DNA of 64,000 nucleotides from Sulfurimonas sp. (GTDB lineage Bacteria; Campylobacterota; Campylobacteria; Campylobacterales; Sulfurimonadaceae), in assembly GCF_018698455.1 (NCBI RefSeq), contig NZ_JABIOQ010000024.1:1-64000 (forward strand), written 5' to 3'. Each line of letters begins with the position of its first letter. The first letter of the stretch is position 1. Both the position numbers and the translations under genes were made by a program. Shown piece after piece: positions 17,316-25,947 of this stretch. The notes under the pieces are model-generated. The model ran no database searches and was not told the DNA's origin. It saw only the letters and a list, made by a program, of their open reading frames with translations.

Positions 17316-18296
17316 CTATTTTTCTGTAATGATTTTTATTTGAGAATCAGTTAATTTAACAATTAAAACTTTATTACCAGTAAATGTGAAACTATCTGAC
17401 TGGTATTTTTCTAAAAATGTAATCTTATACATGTTATCCGTATTTGGATAAGGAATTATATTAATTTTATAAAAGATAATTTTTTTACTTTCTTTCTTAT
17501 TGAAAATTCGTGTTTTATAAGTTTTAAATTTTTGACTATTCATTCCATCATACCGTATAAAACTTTCATCATAAAAATGTAGATAAGATTTTATATCATT
17601 ATATAACCAAGCATATCGCCACTCATAGAGTTGGGCTAAAATATTAGCCAGTGTATTTTTAGATACATTTTGAGATATTTCTTTTTCATTTATAAGCAAG
17701 AGAGTTTGTTTTATATCTATATTTCTATCTAAACACTCAATATTTTGATTATTAATGGCTATACAACCCTTTGTATATTCATCTCTTACTTGTTTAGTTG
17801 GAAGGCCATGTATCCATATGCCTGAACCATTTTTACCTCGGTATTTATCATAAATATTTGGATAAGAAGTAACAAATGCCATTGGACCATAGAATGAGTC
17901 TACTTTGGAGATTTTTTTTGTAATATCATATATACCAATTGGTGTCTTAAGATCACCTTCTTTGACTTTATCACCTTTTATTTCACCTGTAAATGCACTA
18001 TACTTTCGTTTTAAGTTATATGAACCATTAACATCTTTTATGTATAAAGTCAGAGTAGCAAGAGACTTGTCACAAACTAATATATTTGAGTATGATTCAA
18101 TGTAGCCAAAAGTAGTATTGACATTATTTAAATACTTATCCCAATAATCTTTTTTCATTAGATTAGCATCCATCTGTTTCTCAATGTTTTCTATTCCATT
18201 AAGTCTATAGTTAGATAAAATATCACCAGAAAGAGTACTGTTTACAAGTAAAAAAACAGTAATTATTTTTATTAGTAAATATTTTTTATTTGTCAT
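17316..18296 (-). CDS. csd6: L,D-transpeptidase-family peptidoglycan protein of the Csd6/Pgp2 type
   Basis: A 326-residue secreted protein with a signal peptide. The YkuD domain shows GIWIHGLP near residue 158 and YTKGCIAINN near 175, which carry the catalytic His and Cys. The C-terminal part (about 215-326) is NTF2-like (WRYAWLYNDIKSYLHFYDESF), as in Csd6. Csd6 and Pgp2 act as L,D-carboxypeptidases that trim tetrapeptides to tripeptides, the substrate of Csd4/Pgp1. The start overlaps the end of era by 11 bases; the stop abuts the csd4-like gene. Confidence 0.88.
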   Translation of the reverse strand: MTNKKYLLIKIITVFLLVNSTLSGDILSNYRLNGIENIEKQMDANLMKKDYWDKYLNNVNTTFGYIESYSNILVCDKSLATLTLYIKDVNGSYNLKRKYSAFTGEIKGDKVKEGDLKTPIGIYDITKKISKVDSFYGPMAFVTSYPNIYDKYRGKNGSGIWIHGLPTKQVRDEYTKGCIAINNQNIECLDRNIDIKQTLLLINEKEISQNVSKNTLANILAQLYEWRYAWLYNDIKSYLHFYDESFIRYDGMNSQKFKTYKTRIFNKKESKKIIFYKINIIPYPNTDNMYKITFLEKYQSDSFTFTGNKVLIVKLTDSQIKIITEK

Positions 18297-19170
18297 TATC
18301 GTATCCGATCTCTTTTAAAAAGTTTACATCCTTCGTCCAGCCTTTCTTTACTGTAACTTGTAAATTTAAATATGCTTTTTTAGTACTGAGTCTCTCTATT
18401 TTTTCACGTGCAGACTTACCTATACGTTTAATAGACTCACCACCTTTACCTATGATAATTCCTTTTTGAGACTCTTTTTCTATGATGATCATAGCAGTTA
18501 TGATATCTACGTGATCCTCTTCGTCAATACTTTCTATGATAACATCTGATTCATAAGGAACTTCATCACTTACATTTTCAAAAATTCCCTCACGAATAAA
18601 ACCTGCATATATGTCACGAACAAGTTCACTCGTTAAATCCTCAGGGTCAAAAAGGAATGGAGATTCAGGAAGATTTTTAGCAATAACTTTTAGTAAATCT
18701 TCATGTCCAACTTTTTTAGGAATTGCAACAGGAATAAGCGCTTCAAAATTCTCTGAAAATCTGTTGTAAGATGCAATAGTTTTAAAGAGTTTTTCTTGTT
18801 TAACCTGGTCAATCTTACTAATAACAATAATATGCTTCACATTTTTTTTGTTAAGCCTTAAAAATTTTTCATAATGTTCAACGCTATCTGTTACGGGTGC
18901 AAGGTAAACAATTAAGTCACAATCACCCATAGCTTTGAGTGCTTCATCGAGCATAAATTGATTAAGAATTTTTTCACGTTCATGTAGTCCAGGAGTGTCT
19001 ACAAAAATTATTTGTGTATCTTCTAACATAACTATAGCATTAGATCGTCGTCTTGTTGCATTGGCTTTTTGACTAACCATCGCGATTTTTTCACCTAATA
19101 GTGAATTCATTAAAGTACTTTTACCTGCGTTTGGACGACCTATGAGAGATACAAAACCAGCTTTTGTCAT
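18286..19170 (-). CDS. era: GTPase Era
   Basis: A 294-residue Ras-like GTPase plus KH domain that binds the 3' end of 16S rRNA in 30S maturation. G1 is GRPNAGKSTLMN near residue 11, G3 DTPGLHE near 58, G4 SKID near 117; the KH region has IIIGKGGESIKRIG near 240. Length is normal. It follows hslU after 95 bases and overlaps the Csd6-like gene by 11 bases, so the ribosome factor and cell-wall enzymes may share a transcript. Confidence 0.95.
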   Translation of the reverse strand: MTKAGFVSLIGRPNAGKSTLMNSLLGEKIAMVSQKANATRRRSNAIVMLEDTQIIFVDTPGLHEREKILNQFMLDEALKAMGDCDLIVYLAPVTDSVEHYEKFLRLNKKNVKHIIVISKIDQVKQEKLFKTIASYNRFSENFEALIPVAIPKKVGHEDLLKVIAKNLPESPFLFDPEDLTSELVRDIYAGFIREGIFENVSDEVPYESDVIIESIDEEDHVDIITAMIIIEKESQKGIIIGKGGESIKRIGKSAREKIERLSTKKAYLNLQVTVKKGWTKDVNFLKEIGYDNDK

Positions 19171-19265
19171 TGTGTTACCTTGTCTATAATTTACAGACTT
19201 TACTGTCTGCTGTTAGTCGCCACAGTTGTGTCAACAGAGTGAAAAAAGTTTAATTTTTTACAGGA

Positions 19266-20594
19266 CTATAATATATACCGAGAGAGATCATCATCTTCGA
19301 CGACTCTATCAAGCTTCTTGTGAACCAATTCTTTTGTAACAACAAACTCTTTACCGTTATATTCATCAGCATCATAACTAATCTCTTCTAATATATTTTC
19401 TAATACAGTATGGAGTCTACGTGCACCTATATCTTCAGTTGTTCCATTTGCTTTATGTGCAAGTTTAGCAATAGCTCTAATTGCTTCATCATCAAATTTT
19501 AAAGTCATTCCTTCTACACCAAGAAGTGCTATATATTGCTTGAGTAGGGAGTTCTCAGTTTGAGTGAGAATTTTATAAAGAGTTTCTTCTGTAAGAGATT
19601 CTAATTCAACCCGCAATGGAAACCTTCCTTGTAATTCGGGGATTAAATCACTAGGTTTACTTACATGAAAAGCACCAGCAGCAATAAAAAGAATATGGTC
19701 AGTTTGAATTGTTCCATATTTTGTTGAAACACTTGAACCCTCAACTATAGGTAAGAGGTCACGTTGAACCCCTTCTTTTCCTGGGTCATTACGTCCGGAA
19801 GTTTTTTCACTTAATGCTATTTTATCTATTTCATCTAAAAATATAATACCGCCATGCTCAGCACGACGAAGAGCTTCTGTATTTAGTGTTTGAGTATCTA
19901 TAAGTTTTGAACTTGCTTCCTGAAGAAGAAGGATTTTTGCATCTTTTACTGTCATCTCTTGAGTATTGTCTTCTTTATTCATTGTTGCAAATACTTTTGA
20001 AAAACTTTCTTGTACTTTTAGCATTTCAGGAGGAAGATTTGTGTCATTAAATTCTACATTGATTTTATCAATTTCTAGTTTAATGATTTTATCATCCATC
20101 TCCCCATCACTTACACGTTTTTCCATGGATTGAAGGAGTAACTGATAACTTTCTTTTTTACTTTCACTTGCTGATTCAGGAAGGGGTGGTAGTAGTTTTT
20201 CTACTATCTTATTTAATATATAGTTGTTTATTTTTTCTTTATTACTTTCTTCAAGTTCTGCTTTTACTATACTAATTGAGTTAACAACCAAATCTCTTAT
20301 CATAGACTCGACATCGCGGCCTACATACCCGACTTCAGTATATTTAGATGCTTCTACTTTAATAAAAGGGACTTTCATCATACGAGCTAAACGCCGAGAT
20401 ATTTCAGTCTTTCCCACTCCAGTAGAACCTATCATAAGAATATTTTTTGGTGTAATTTCACTTTGAAGATCTTTATTTAATTGCATCCTTCTATATCTAG
20501 TTCGTAGAGCTAAGGCAATTGTTTTTTTTGCATTGTGTTGACTGATAACATATTTATCGAGGTAAGCTACTATCTCTTTAGGTGTTAAATCCAT
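19266..20594 (-). CDS. hslU: ATP-dependent protease ATPase subunit HslU
   Basis: A 442-residue AAA+ unfoldase that feeds proteins to HslV. N-terminal LTPKEIVAYLDKYVISQHNAKK, Walker A GSTGVGKTE near residue 56, the pore motif GYVGRDVE near 88, Walker B GIIFLDEIDKIA near 250 and the sensor GRFPLRVEL near 325 are all present; the C-terminus LSRYIL matches the HslV-docking tail. The I-domain lies at about 110-235. It starts 2 bases after hslV. Confidence 0.96.
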   Translation of the reverse strand: MDLTPKEIVAYLDKYVISQHNAKKTIALALRTRYRRMQLNKDLQSEITPKNILMIGSTGVGKTEISRRLARMMKVPFIKVEASKYTEVGYVGRDVESMIRDLVVNSISIVKAELEESNKEKINNYILNKIVEKLLPPLPESASESKKESYQLLLQSMEKRVSDGEMDDKIIKLEIDKINVEFNDTNLPPEMLKVQESFSKVFATMNKEDNTQEMTVKDAKILLLQEASSKLIDTQTLNTEALRRAEHGGIIFLDEIDKIALSEKTSGRNDPGKEGVQRDLLPIVEGSSVSTKYGTIQTDHILFIAAGAFHVSKPSDLIPELQGRFPLRVELESLTEETLYKILTQTENSLLKQYIALLGVEGMTLKFDDEAIRAIAKLAHKANGTTEDIGARRLHTVLENILEEISYDADEYNGKEFVVTKELVHKKLDRVVEDDDLSRYIL

Positions 20595-20596
20595 AA

Positions 20597-21136
20597 TTAT
20601 TTCTCTTCTAGTGTCAGTGTTTTTATATTGTGATTTGTATAGATGCAGAGGTCTGCTGCTACAGTTAAGCTCTCTTTTACAAGTGTCTCTTCATCAAGGT
20701 TCGTATGTTTTTTTAAAGCACGAGCAGCTGAAATTGCATAATTACCACCACTACCAATAGATGCTATCTCGCCATCTTCAGGCTCAACTACATCGCCATT
20801 TCCTGTGAGAATAAAAATATGGTTGTTATTTAAAACTATCATCATCGCTTCTAAACGGCGTAGTACCTTGTCTTTTCTCCAAGCTTTGGAAAACTCAACT
20901 ACTGATTTTAAAAGGTCACCTTTTTTATTTTCTAAAAATTCTTCAAACATATCAAAAAGGTTGAAAGCATCAGCGGTACTTCCTGCAAATCCAGCAAGGA
21001 TTTGTCCATGATGAAGTGTACGAATCTTAGTGGCATTTGCTTTTAGAACAGAGTCCCCAAATGTAACCTGTCCATCACCGCCAATAACGGCTTTGTTCTT
21101 TCCTTTGTAGGCTAGTATAGTAGTTGCGTCAAACAA
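20597..21136 (-). CDS. hslV: ATP-dependent protease peptidase subunit HslV
   Basis: A 179-residue proteasome-type threonine peptidase. The mature N-terminus is probably the Thr in ATTILAYKG, so a short MFDA leader must be removed. [10 protein letters not shown] near residue 18, [11 protein letters not shown] near 48 and SIGSGGNYA near 127 are conserved. With HslU it forms a two-component protease. Spacing is 3 bases after rplI and 2 before hslU, so the three are surely co-transcribed. Confidence 0.96.
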   Translation of the reverse strand: MFDATTILAYKGKNKAVIGGDGQVTFGDSVLKANATKIRTLHHGQILAGFAGSTADAFNLFDMFEEFLENKKGDLLKSVVEFSKAWRKDKVLRRLEAMMIVLNNNHIFILTGNGDVVEPEDGEIASIGSGGNYAISAARALKKHTNLDEETLVKESLTVAADLCIYTNHNIKTLTLEEK

Positions 21137-21139
21137 AAA

Positions 21140-21586
21140 CTATTCTCCTTGAACATCTACATGTAATGTTGCATGGAGACCATGACCCAGTTTAAAATCT
21201 AGGTCATGTTCACCAACAGTTTTTATAGCAGACTTTTCATTGATGTGCTTTTTGTCAATTTCTATATTATGTTGTTCTAGTAAAGCTACAGCTATCTCTT
21301 CTTTTGTTACTGATCCAAAAAGATGGCCATTACTTCCTAACTTTTTAGTAATGATTATTTCTGCTTTATCAAGTTTTGCAGCTATGTCTTTGAGTAAGTT
21401 TACCTCTTTTTCAAGATTTTCTGCAACTATGAGTTCATCTTGTTTATGTTGTTCTAATATCTCAGGTGTTGCAGATCTTGCAAATCCTTTACCAATTAAA
21501 AAGTTTTTTCCATAACCATCTTTAACTTCTTTAACTTCACCTTTTTTACCAAGGCTTTTAACATCTTTTATTAATAGTACTTTCAT
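21140..21586 (-). CDS. rplI: 50S ribosomal protein L9
   Basis: A 148-residue L9. The start MKVLLIKDVKSLGKKGEVKEV with GYGKNFLI is diagnostic for the N-terminal rRNA-binding domain, followed by the long connecting helix and a C-terminal domain (HLFGSVTKEEIA near residue 78). The ATG at 21586 shares a base with the stop of the FTR-rhodanese gene. Order rplI-hslV-hslU is contiguous here. Confidence 0.96.
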   Translation of the reverse strand: MKVLLIKDVKSLGKKGEVKEVKDGYGKNFLIGKGFARSATPEILEQHKQDELIVAENLEKEVNLLKDIAAKLDKAEIIITKKLGSNGHLFGSVTKEEIAVALLEQHNIEIDKKHINEKSAIKTVGEHDLDFKLGHGLHATLHVDVQGE

Positions 21587-22317
21587 TATTTTTCCTTCTC
21601 TCCACCGTATGCTACGATACCGTGTGTTAAGTTCCCGATATGCATATATTCCATATCTGTTAATATTTTTGCAACATGAGCTGAACGACTTCCAACATGA
21701 CAGTAAAGAATTATATTGTCATCTTTTGAGTAGCCTTGTTCATCCCAAGTTTGAAAAAATGAAGAAGTTGGTACAAGCGCATCAGCACCTTGAATGTGTG
21801 CCATTTGCCATTCCATATGTTCACGCACATCAACAAGTTTAAAATCAACCATTTTTAATTCGCGTGCTTCAAGTAAAGAGATCATTTCATCACTATCTAA
21901 TTCACTTTTGTTTACTAGCATTTTAGCTTCTTCTAATGTAAGACCGCGTGAGTGGGTATGAGTAGCTTCTTCCATGCCAAGCTCAATTCTTTTTGCAGCG
22001 GCAAATTCAGGTGTACAAAAGATTCCACAGTGACAAGCACCAAGCTCAGGTATTTCTTTTTCAATAGCGGGTGTACATGGACAAGTTCTATTATCTACAG
22101 ATTGTGGTTTTCCATCTACTTCCTCAACCATGAAACATGGACAAAAAAGTTTATTGTACATTATCTTGTTACGAGCAAGACCCATCTGTACACCTTCATT
22201 GACATCTTCTTGTGGATTATATTCCCAACCAAATTGTGCAATAACTTTATCTGTAAACCTAACTGTTTTTTCCATTCTCTCTATAAACTCTGGAGAATTC
22301 ATATCTATTTTAATCAT
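21586..22317 (-). CDS. Ferredoxin:thioredoxin reductase catalytic domain fused to rhodanese
   Basis: A 243-residue fusion. The N-terminal half has the FTR beta-subunit cysteine pattern CPC, then CPC 17 residues on, then CHC, plus an extra CGIFC cysteine (residues about 57-102), which would hold a 4Fe-4S cluster and redox disulfide. The C-terminal half (about 125-243) is a rhodanese: VDVREHMEW and the active loop in LYCHVGSRSAH with its cysteine. No transit or signal sequence is visible. The combination could move electrons or sulfane sulfur between a thioredoxin-like partner and persulfide. It overlaps argG and rplI by one base each. Confidence 0.82.
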   Translation of the reverse strand: MIKIDMNSPEFIERMEKTVRFTDKVIAQFGWEYNPQEDVNEGVQMGLARNKIMYNKLFCPCFMVEEVDGKPQSVDNRTCPCTPAIEKEIPELGACHCGIFCTPEFAAAKRIELGMEEATHTHSRGLTLEEAKMLVNKSELDSDEMISLLEARELKMVDFKLVDVREHMEWQMAHIQGADALVPTSSFFQTWDEQGYSKDDNIILYCHVGSRSAHVAKILTDMEYMHIGNLTHGIVAYGGEKEK

Positions 22318-23555
22318 TATTTATTTCCTCTTTTTTTACCAGCGATAATTCTTCGTAATGCATTGAGGCGAATAAAACCTTCTGCATCTTTTTGATTGTA
22401 CACTTCATCTTCTTCAAATGTTGAATGTTCTTCAGAATATAAAGACATATCAGACTCACGTCCAACAACTTCAACATTTCCTTTATAAAGCTTTAATCTA
22501 ACTGTACCTTGAACATACTTTTGAGTAGTATCTATTGCAGCTTGTAACATTTCACGCTCTGGAGAAAACCAAAAACCGTTATAAATAAGCTCTGCATATT
22601 TAGGAATCATACCGTCTTTCATATGTGCTTCTTCCCGGTCTAGACAGATAGATTCAATAGCACGGTGAGCTTTAAGCATAATTGTCCCACCTGGAGTTTC
22701 ATAACAACCACGTGCTTTCATACCAACAAATCTATTTTCAACAATGTCAATACGTCCAATACCGTGTTTGTTACCATATTCATTTAAAGTTCTAAGCATA
22801 GTAGCAGGTGAAAGCTCTTTTCCATTTAAAGAAACTGGATCACCATTTTTGTATCCAATAGTAATGTACTCTTTTTCATCAGGAGCATTTTGGGGAGAAT
22901 TTGACCATAACCACATAGACTCTTCAGGCTCATTCATTGGATTTTCTAAGTGAAGGCCTTCGTAAGAAATATGGAGAAGATTTGCATCCATAGAGTAAGG
23001 ACTTACAGTTGGATTTCCTTCTGAATCAACATGCTTTTGATCGATGTTAATTCCGTGTTCTTTAGCATAAGACAAAAGTTTTTCTCTAGAGTTTAGATCC
23101 CATTCTCTCCATGGAGCGATTACTGTAATATCTGGATTAAGACCAAGATAGCCAAGTTCAAATCTAACTTGATCGTTTCCTTTTCCTGTCGCACCATGAG
23201 AGACTGCATCCGCACCCATTTTTTCAGCGATTTCAATCTGCTTTTTAGCAATAAGTGGACGAGCGATAGAAGTACCTAAAAGATATTCACCTTCATAGAT
23301 GGCATTTGCTCTAAACATAGGGAAAACATAATCTTTTACAAACTCTTCTTGAATGTTTAAAATAAAAATATTTTCGGGTTTAATACCATTGTTAAGAGCT
23401 TTTTGACGAGCTGGCTCAACCTCTTCACCTTGACCAAGATCAGCTGTAAAAGTGATAACTTCTGCTTTGTATTCATCTTGTAACCATTTTAAAATAATGC
23501 TTGTATCAAGTCCGCCAGAATAGGCAAGGACTACTTTTTTAACTTCTTTTTTCAT
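22317..23555 (-). CDS. argG: Argininosuccinate synthase
   Basis: A 412-residue enzyme joining citrulline and aspartate with ATP. The P-loop-like [15 protein letters not shown] near residue 8 and [13 protein letters not shown] near 120 are diagnostic, and length is typical. It is the first gene of the long leftward block; the next gene starts at its stop (TAATG). AGGGA precedes ATG 23555. argH and argB lie elsewhere in the window, so arginine genes are dispersed. Confidence 0.96.
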   Translation of the reverse strand: MKKEVKKVVLAYSGGLDTSIILKWLQDEYKAEVITFTADLGQGEEVEPARQKALNNGIKPENIFILNIQEEFVKDYVFPMFRANAIYEGEYLLGTSIARPLIAKKQIEIAEKMGADAVSHGATGKGNDQVRFELGYLGLNPDITVIAPWREWDLNSREKLLSYAKEHGINIDQKHVDSEGNPTVSPYSMDANLLHISYEGLHLENPMNEPEESMWLWSNSPQNAPDEKEYITIGYKNGDPVSLNGKELSPATMLRTLNEYGNKHGIGRIDIVENRFVGMKARGCYETPGGTIMLKAHRAIESICLDREEAHMKDGMIPKYAELIYNGFWFSPEREMLQAAIDTTQKYVQGTVRLKLYKGNVEVVGRESDMSLYSEEHSTFEEDEVYNQKDAEGFIRLNALRRIIAGKKRGNK

Positions 23556-23699
23556 GTATAATCCCTATAAAATGTAAAATTATTAGGTGTATTTTACTAT
23601 AAAAAGTATTAAGATTTGGTTAGTGAAGAAGGGTAGTGTCTATTTTAGAAATATTTTAAAGTCTTCAAGATAAGTTAAAGGTAAAATCTTGAGTAGATA

Positions 23700-23727
23700 A
23701 AAAGGGTAATAGGTAGACTACCCTTTT
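23700..23727 (-). terminator. Probable rho-independent terminator after flaG
   Basis: Perfect 9-base arms AAAAGGGTA (23700-23708) and TACCCTTTT (23719-23727) with a 10-base loop. Read leftward, the arm AAAAGGGTA contains the end of flaG and its TAG stop, and the stem is followed by a T-run. It separates flaG from argG. Confidence 0.6.
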
Positions 23728-24113
23728 AAATCAAACAACATACCGGTAAGTTCTTGCATTTTTGGTAGAAAACCTTGTGCTTCTTCAGCTGGGAATCTTC
23801 TTATCATCTTACTTGTTTCTGATTCTATAACTGATACATAAAATATATCTTGAGTGTCAACTCCAAATCTTAAGTTTGTATTCATTGGAGCCATTGCTTT
23901 ATTAAGGTCATCCACCAAATTTCGAACTTGTTCCTTTGAGTTAATCTTAGTATTTACTTTTGATGCATCTTGAATATCTTTAACAATATCTTCTTGCTTG
24001 ACCGTTTCTAATTTGGGTATTACTTGCTGTATCTGTTGAGCTGCTCTTCCTTGAGACTCACTGGAACTTACTTGTGATTGTTGTTGTTTTGCAACATTTG
24101 CTATGCCATCCAT
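23718..24113 (-). CDS. flaG: Flagellar protein FlaG
   Basis: A 131-residue FlaG-family protein. A serine/glutamine-rich disordered N-terminus (to about residue 60) precedes the FlaG domain, with LNKAMAPMNTNLRFGVDTQ near 78 and a later ISxIESETSKMIRRFP-like strand ending in a G-M-L-F-D-L-K-G tail. FlaG affects flagellar filament length. It stands alone between argG and a divergent transporter, has AGAGGAG before ATG 24113 and its own sigma-28 type promoter. Confidence 0.88.
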   Translation of the reverse strand: MDGIANVAKQQQSQVSSSESQGRAAQQIQQVIPKLETVKQEDIVKDIQDASKVNTKINSKEQVRNLVDDLNKAMAPMNTNLRFGVDTQDIFYVSVIESETSKMIRRFPAEEAQGFLPKMQELTGMLFDLKG

Positions 24114-24149
24114 GACGTACTCCTCTTTTAAGTATAAATATTAAAATAC

Positions 24150-24176
24150 ATATCGGCATCTAAAATTATAACTTTA
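24150..24176 (-). promoter_or_regulatory. Sigma-28 (FliA) promoter of flaG
   Basis: On the minus strand TAAAGTTA (24176-24169), an 11-base spacer, then GCCGATAT (24157-24150). This differs by one base in each half from the classical FliA consensus TAAAGTTT-N11-GCCGATAA. It lies 37 bases before the flaG start, correctly placed for a late flagellar gene. Confidence 0.8.
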
Positions 24177-24231
24177 ATTAAATTTTGATTTTTTTTTGTA
24201 CTGTGGCATTTATTATGATAATCTTGCACTA

Positions 24232-25440
24232 ATGAAACAATATATAGAACTATTAAACTCACATACCCTTCTACGAAGATTATCTACTATACAGCTTATC
24301 TCTTACTTTGGAGCATGGTTTAGTAATGTCGCTATCTATACACTTCTTATTAATATGGAAGTCTCAGCAAGTATTGTTGGGTTTGTAGCAATGCTACATT
24401 TTTTAGCAGGGGTCGTTCAAGCACCATTTTCTGGTTCCATTATAGATAGTGTTTCTCCTAAAAGATTGATGTTAATATTAATAGGTGTTGAGATTATTGC
24501 TACAATATCTTTAGTATTTATCAACACCATTACTGATTTACCTTTTCTTTATATATTGATATTTTTTAAAATGGCTGCAGCCTCTTTTTATTTTACAACT
24601 GAAATGTCATTACTTCCAAAAGTACTCGATGGAGATAAACTTCAAAAAGCAAATGAACTTCATTCTATAATCTGGTCAATTTCTTATACTTTAGGTATGG
24701 CTATTAGCGGTTTTGTTGTTTATATTTTTGGGATTAAACTTGCATTTATGTTAGATGCTATGATATTTGTGATGGCGTTTAAGCTTTTGTGGAGTTTAGA
24801 GATAGATGTGAAAATGAACAAAGTAAAAGAAAAGTTTCTCTCTATGATGAAAGATACATTTACATATATACGAAGTACTCCCAAGGCTTTACATCTGATG
24901 CTAGTTCACTCTTTTGTAGGTTTGACTGCGTTTGATGCCCTTGTAGCACTGATGGTAGATACATACTATGTATCTGTAATTGCAACGTCTTTAGCTCTAG
25001 GCTTATTACATTCTTCTCGTGCGATTGGTTTAGTTATAGGACCTGTTATTTTAGGAAAATGGATAAATAATAAACGCCTTATTTATATATTTATACTGCA
25101 AGGTTTGAGTGTTTGGTTATGGGCATATATGATGGAGAACTTTTATCTTTCACTTTTAGCAAGTGTTGTTGTTGGGTTTTTTACTACGACACTATGGTCA
25201 TATACTTATACACTTTTACAAAAAAATATTGAAGAAAAGTATTACGGCAGAATAGTTGCCTATAACGATATGCTCTTTTTAAGTTCAGCTGCGTTTACTT
25301 CCTACATGATAGGATTTTTAGCGACTCATGACTTTTCATTAGAGATGATAGCTGTCATTATGGGTGTGGCGTTTATGGTTGGTGGTATCTATTATGCTTG
25401 GGTACTAAAAAAAGAAAAAATTGAGGAAATATCAGTATGA
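24232..25440 (+). CDS. Major facilitator superfamily transporter
   Basis: About 402 residues from ATG 24232; an upstream in-frame TTG at 24196 lacks support. Twelve hydrophobic segments are seen, with an intracellular loop 2-3 motif of DxxxPKRLM type (SVSPKRLMLIL near residue 77), as in MFS_3/macrolide-efflux-like exporters. Substrate unknown. It overlaps the following 80-residue gene by 4 bases (ATGA), starting a group of two transporters and two small proteins. It diverges from flaG across a gap holding the flaG promoter. Confidence 0.8.
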   Translation: MKQYIELLNSHTLLRRLSTIQLISYFGAWFSNVAIYTLLINMEVSASIVGFVAMLHFLAGVVQAPFSGSIIDSVSPKRLMLILIGVEIIATISLVFINTITDLPFLYILIFFKMAAASFYFTTEMSLLPKVLDGDKLQKANELHSIIWSISYTLGMAISGFVVYIFGIKLAFMLDAMIFVMAFKLLWSLEIDVKMNKVKEKFLSMMKDTFTYIRSTPKALHLMLVHSFVGLTAFDALVALMVDTYYVSVIATSLALGLLHSSRAIGLVIGPVILGKWINNKRLIYIFILQGLSVWLWAYMMENFYLSLLASVVVGFFTTTLWSYTYTLLQKNIEEKYYGRIVAYNDMLFLSSAAFTSYMIGFLATHDFSLEMIAVIMGVAFMVGGIYYAWVLKKEKIEEISV

Positions 25441-25679
25441 ATTTTGCAATAATTGGTGGAATACTTTTAAATATAGGAGCATACTTAACATATAAAGGAA
25501 AGGTTTATGAAGCTGTTATAGTTTATCTTTTCGCAGATATATGTTGGATGATTATGGCTTACGAACGCGGTGATATGTTAGGGAGCATATTTATTGTCGT
25601 TGGAACTTTCCTAGGCTTTTTAGCTTTTTTAAAGATGAGGAAAGGTGCTATGCGTAAGAGTTTAAATCATGAAAAATAA
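25437..25679 (+). CDS. Small three-helix membrane protein
   Basis: 80 residues with hydrophobic stretches at about 3-18, 24-42 and 48-66 and a basic, charged tail. No family recognised. It is coupled to the MFS gene by ATGA and to the next gene by an 11-base overlap. Its size and position suggest an accessory to transport, but this is inference only. Confidence 0.6.
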   Translation: MNFAIIGGILLNIGAYLTYKGKVYEAVIVYLFADICWMIMAYERGDMLGSIFIVVGTFLGFLAFLKMRKGAMRKSLNHEK

Positions 25680-25947
25680 AATATATAAATCTGTAGAAGG
25701 TGATTTAGACCTATTTCGCATTACTAGACTTTATCCTGCTGTTGTAGTAGACATGCAAGGGGAAGTTGCCGAAATGTCTTTAGAGTGGGAAGAACTCTAT
25801 GGTGACAAAGTGAAAATTGTACATTATGTTTTAGTTTTTGACTTTACACCACTCAATGAAGATGTAAAAGAGAGGACTACTTTGATTTTTACAAGTAAAG
25901 AGGCTCTCATAAAAGAAATACAAGAGGTAGCAAAATATCTAGATTAA
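25669..25947 (+). CDS. Small soluble hypothetical protein
   Basis: 92 residues, no signal or membrane segment; acidic, with beta-rich central part (KIVHYVLVFDFTPL near 47) and a helical C-terminus. Not recognised. It starts inside the end of the 80-residue membrane protein gene, and its stop lies in the region where the following MATE gene must begin. Confidence 0.6.
   Translation: MKNKIYKSVEGDLDLFRITRLYPAVVVDMQGEVAEMSLEWEELYGDKVKIVHYVLVFDFTPLNEDVKERTTLIFTSKEALIKEIQEVAKYLD

Noticed and set aside
19171-19265. Short inverted repeats (CAGAC...GTCTG and GTTG...CAAC) and a TTGACA box between hslU and era
   Set aside because: Stems are only 4-5 bases and the TTGACA has no matching -10 at 17 bases; not enough for a terminator or promoter call.
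22130-22395. Overlapping plus-strand open frames opposite the FTR-rhodanese gene
   Set aside because: They are antisense to a gene with clear domain motifs on the minus strand, have no ribosome site, and their composition is typical of a shadow frame.
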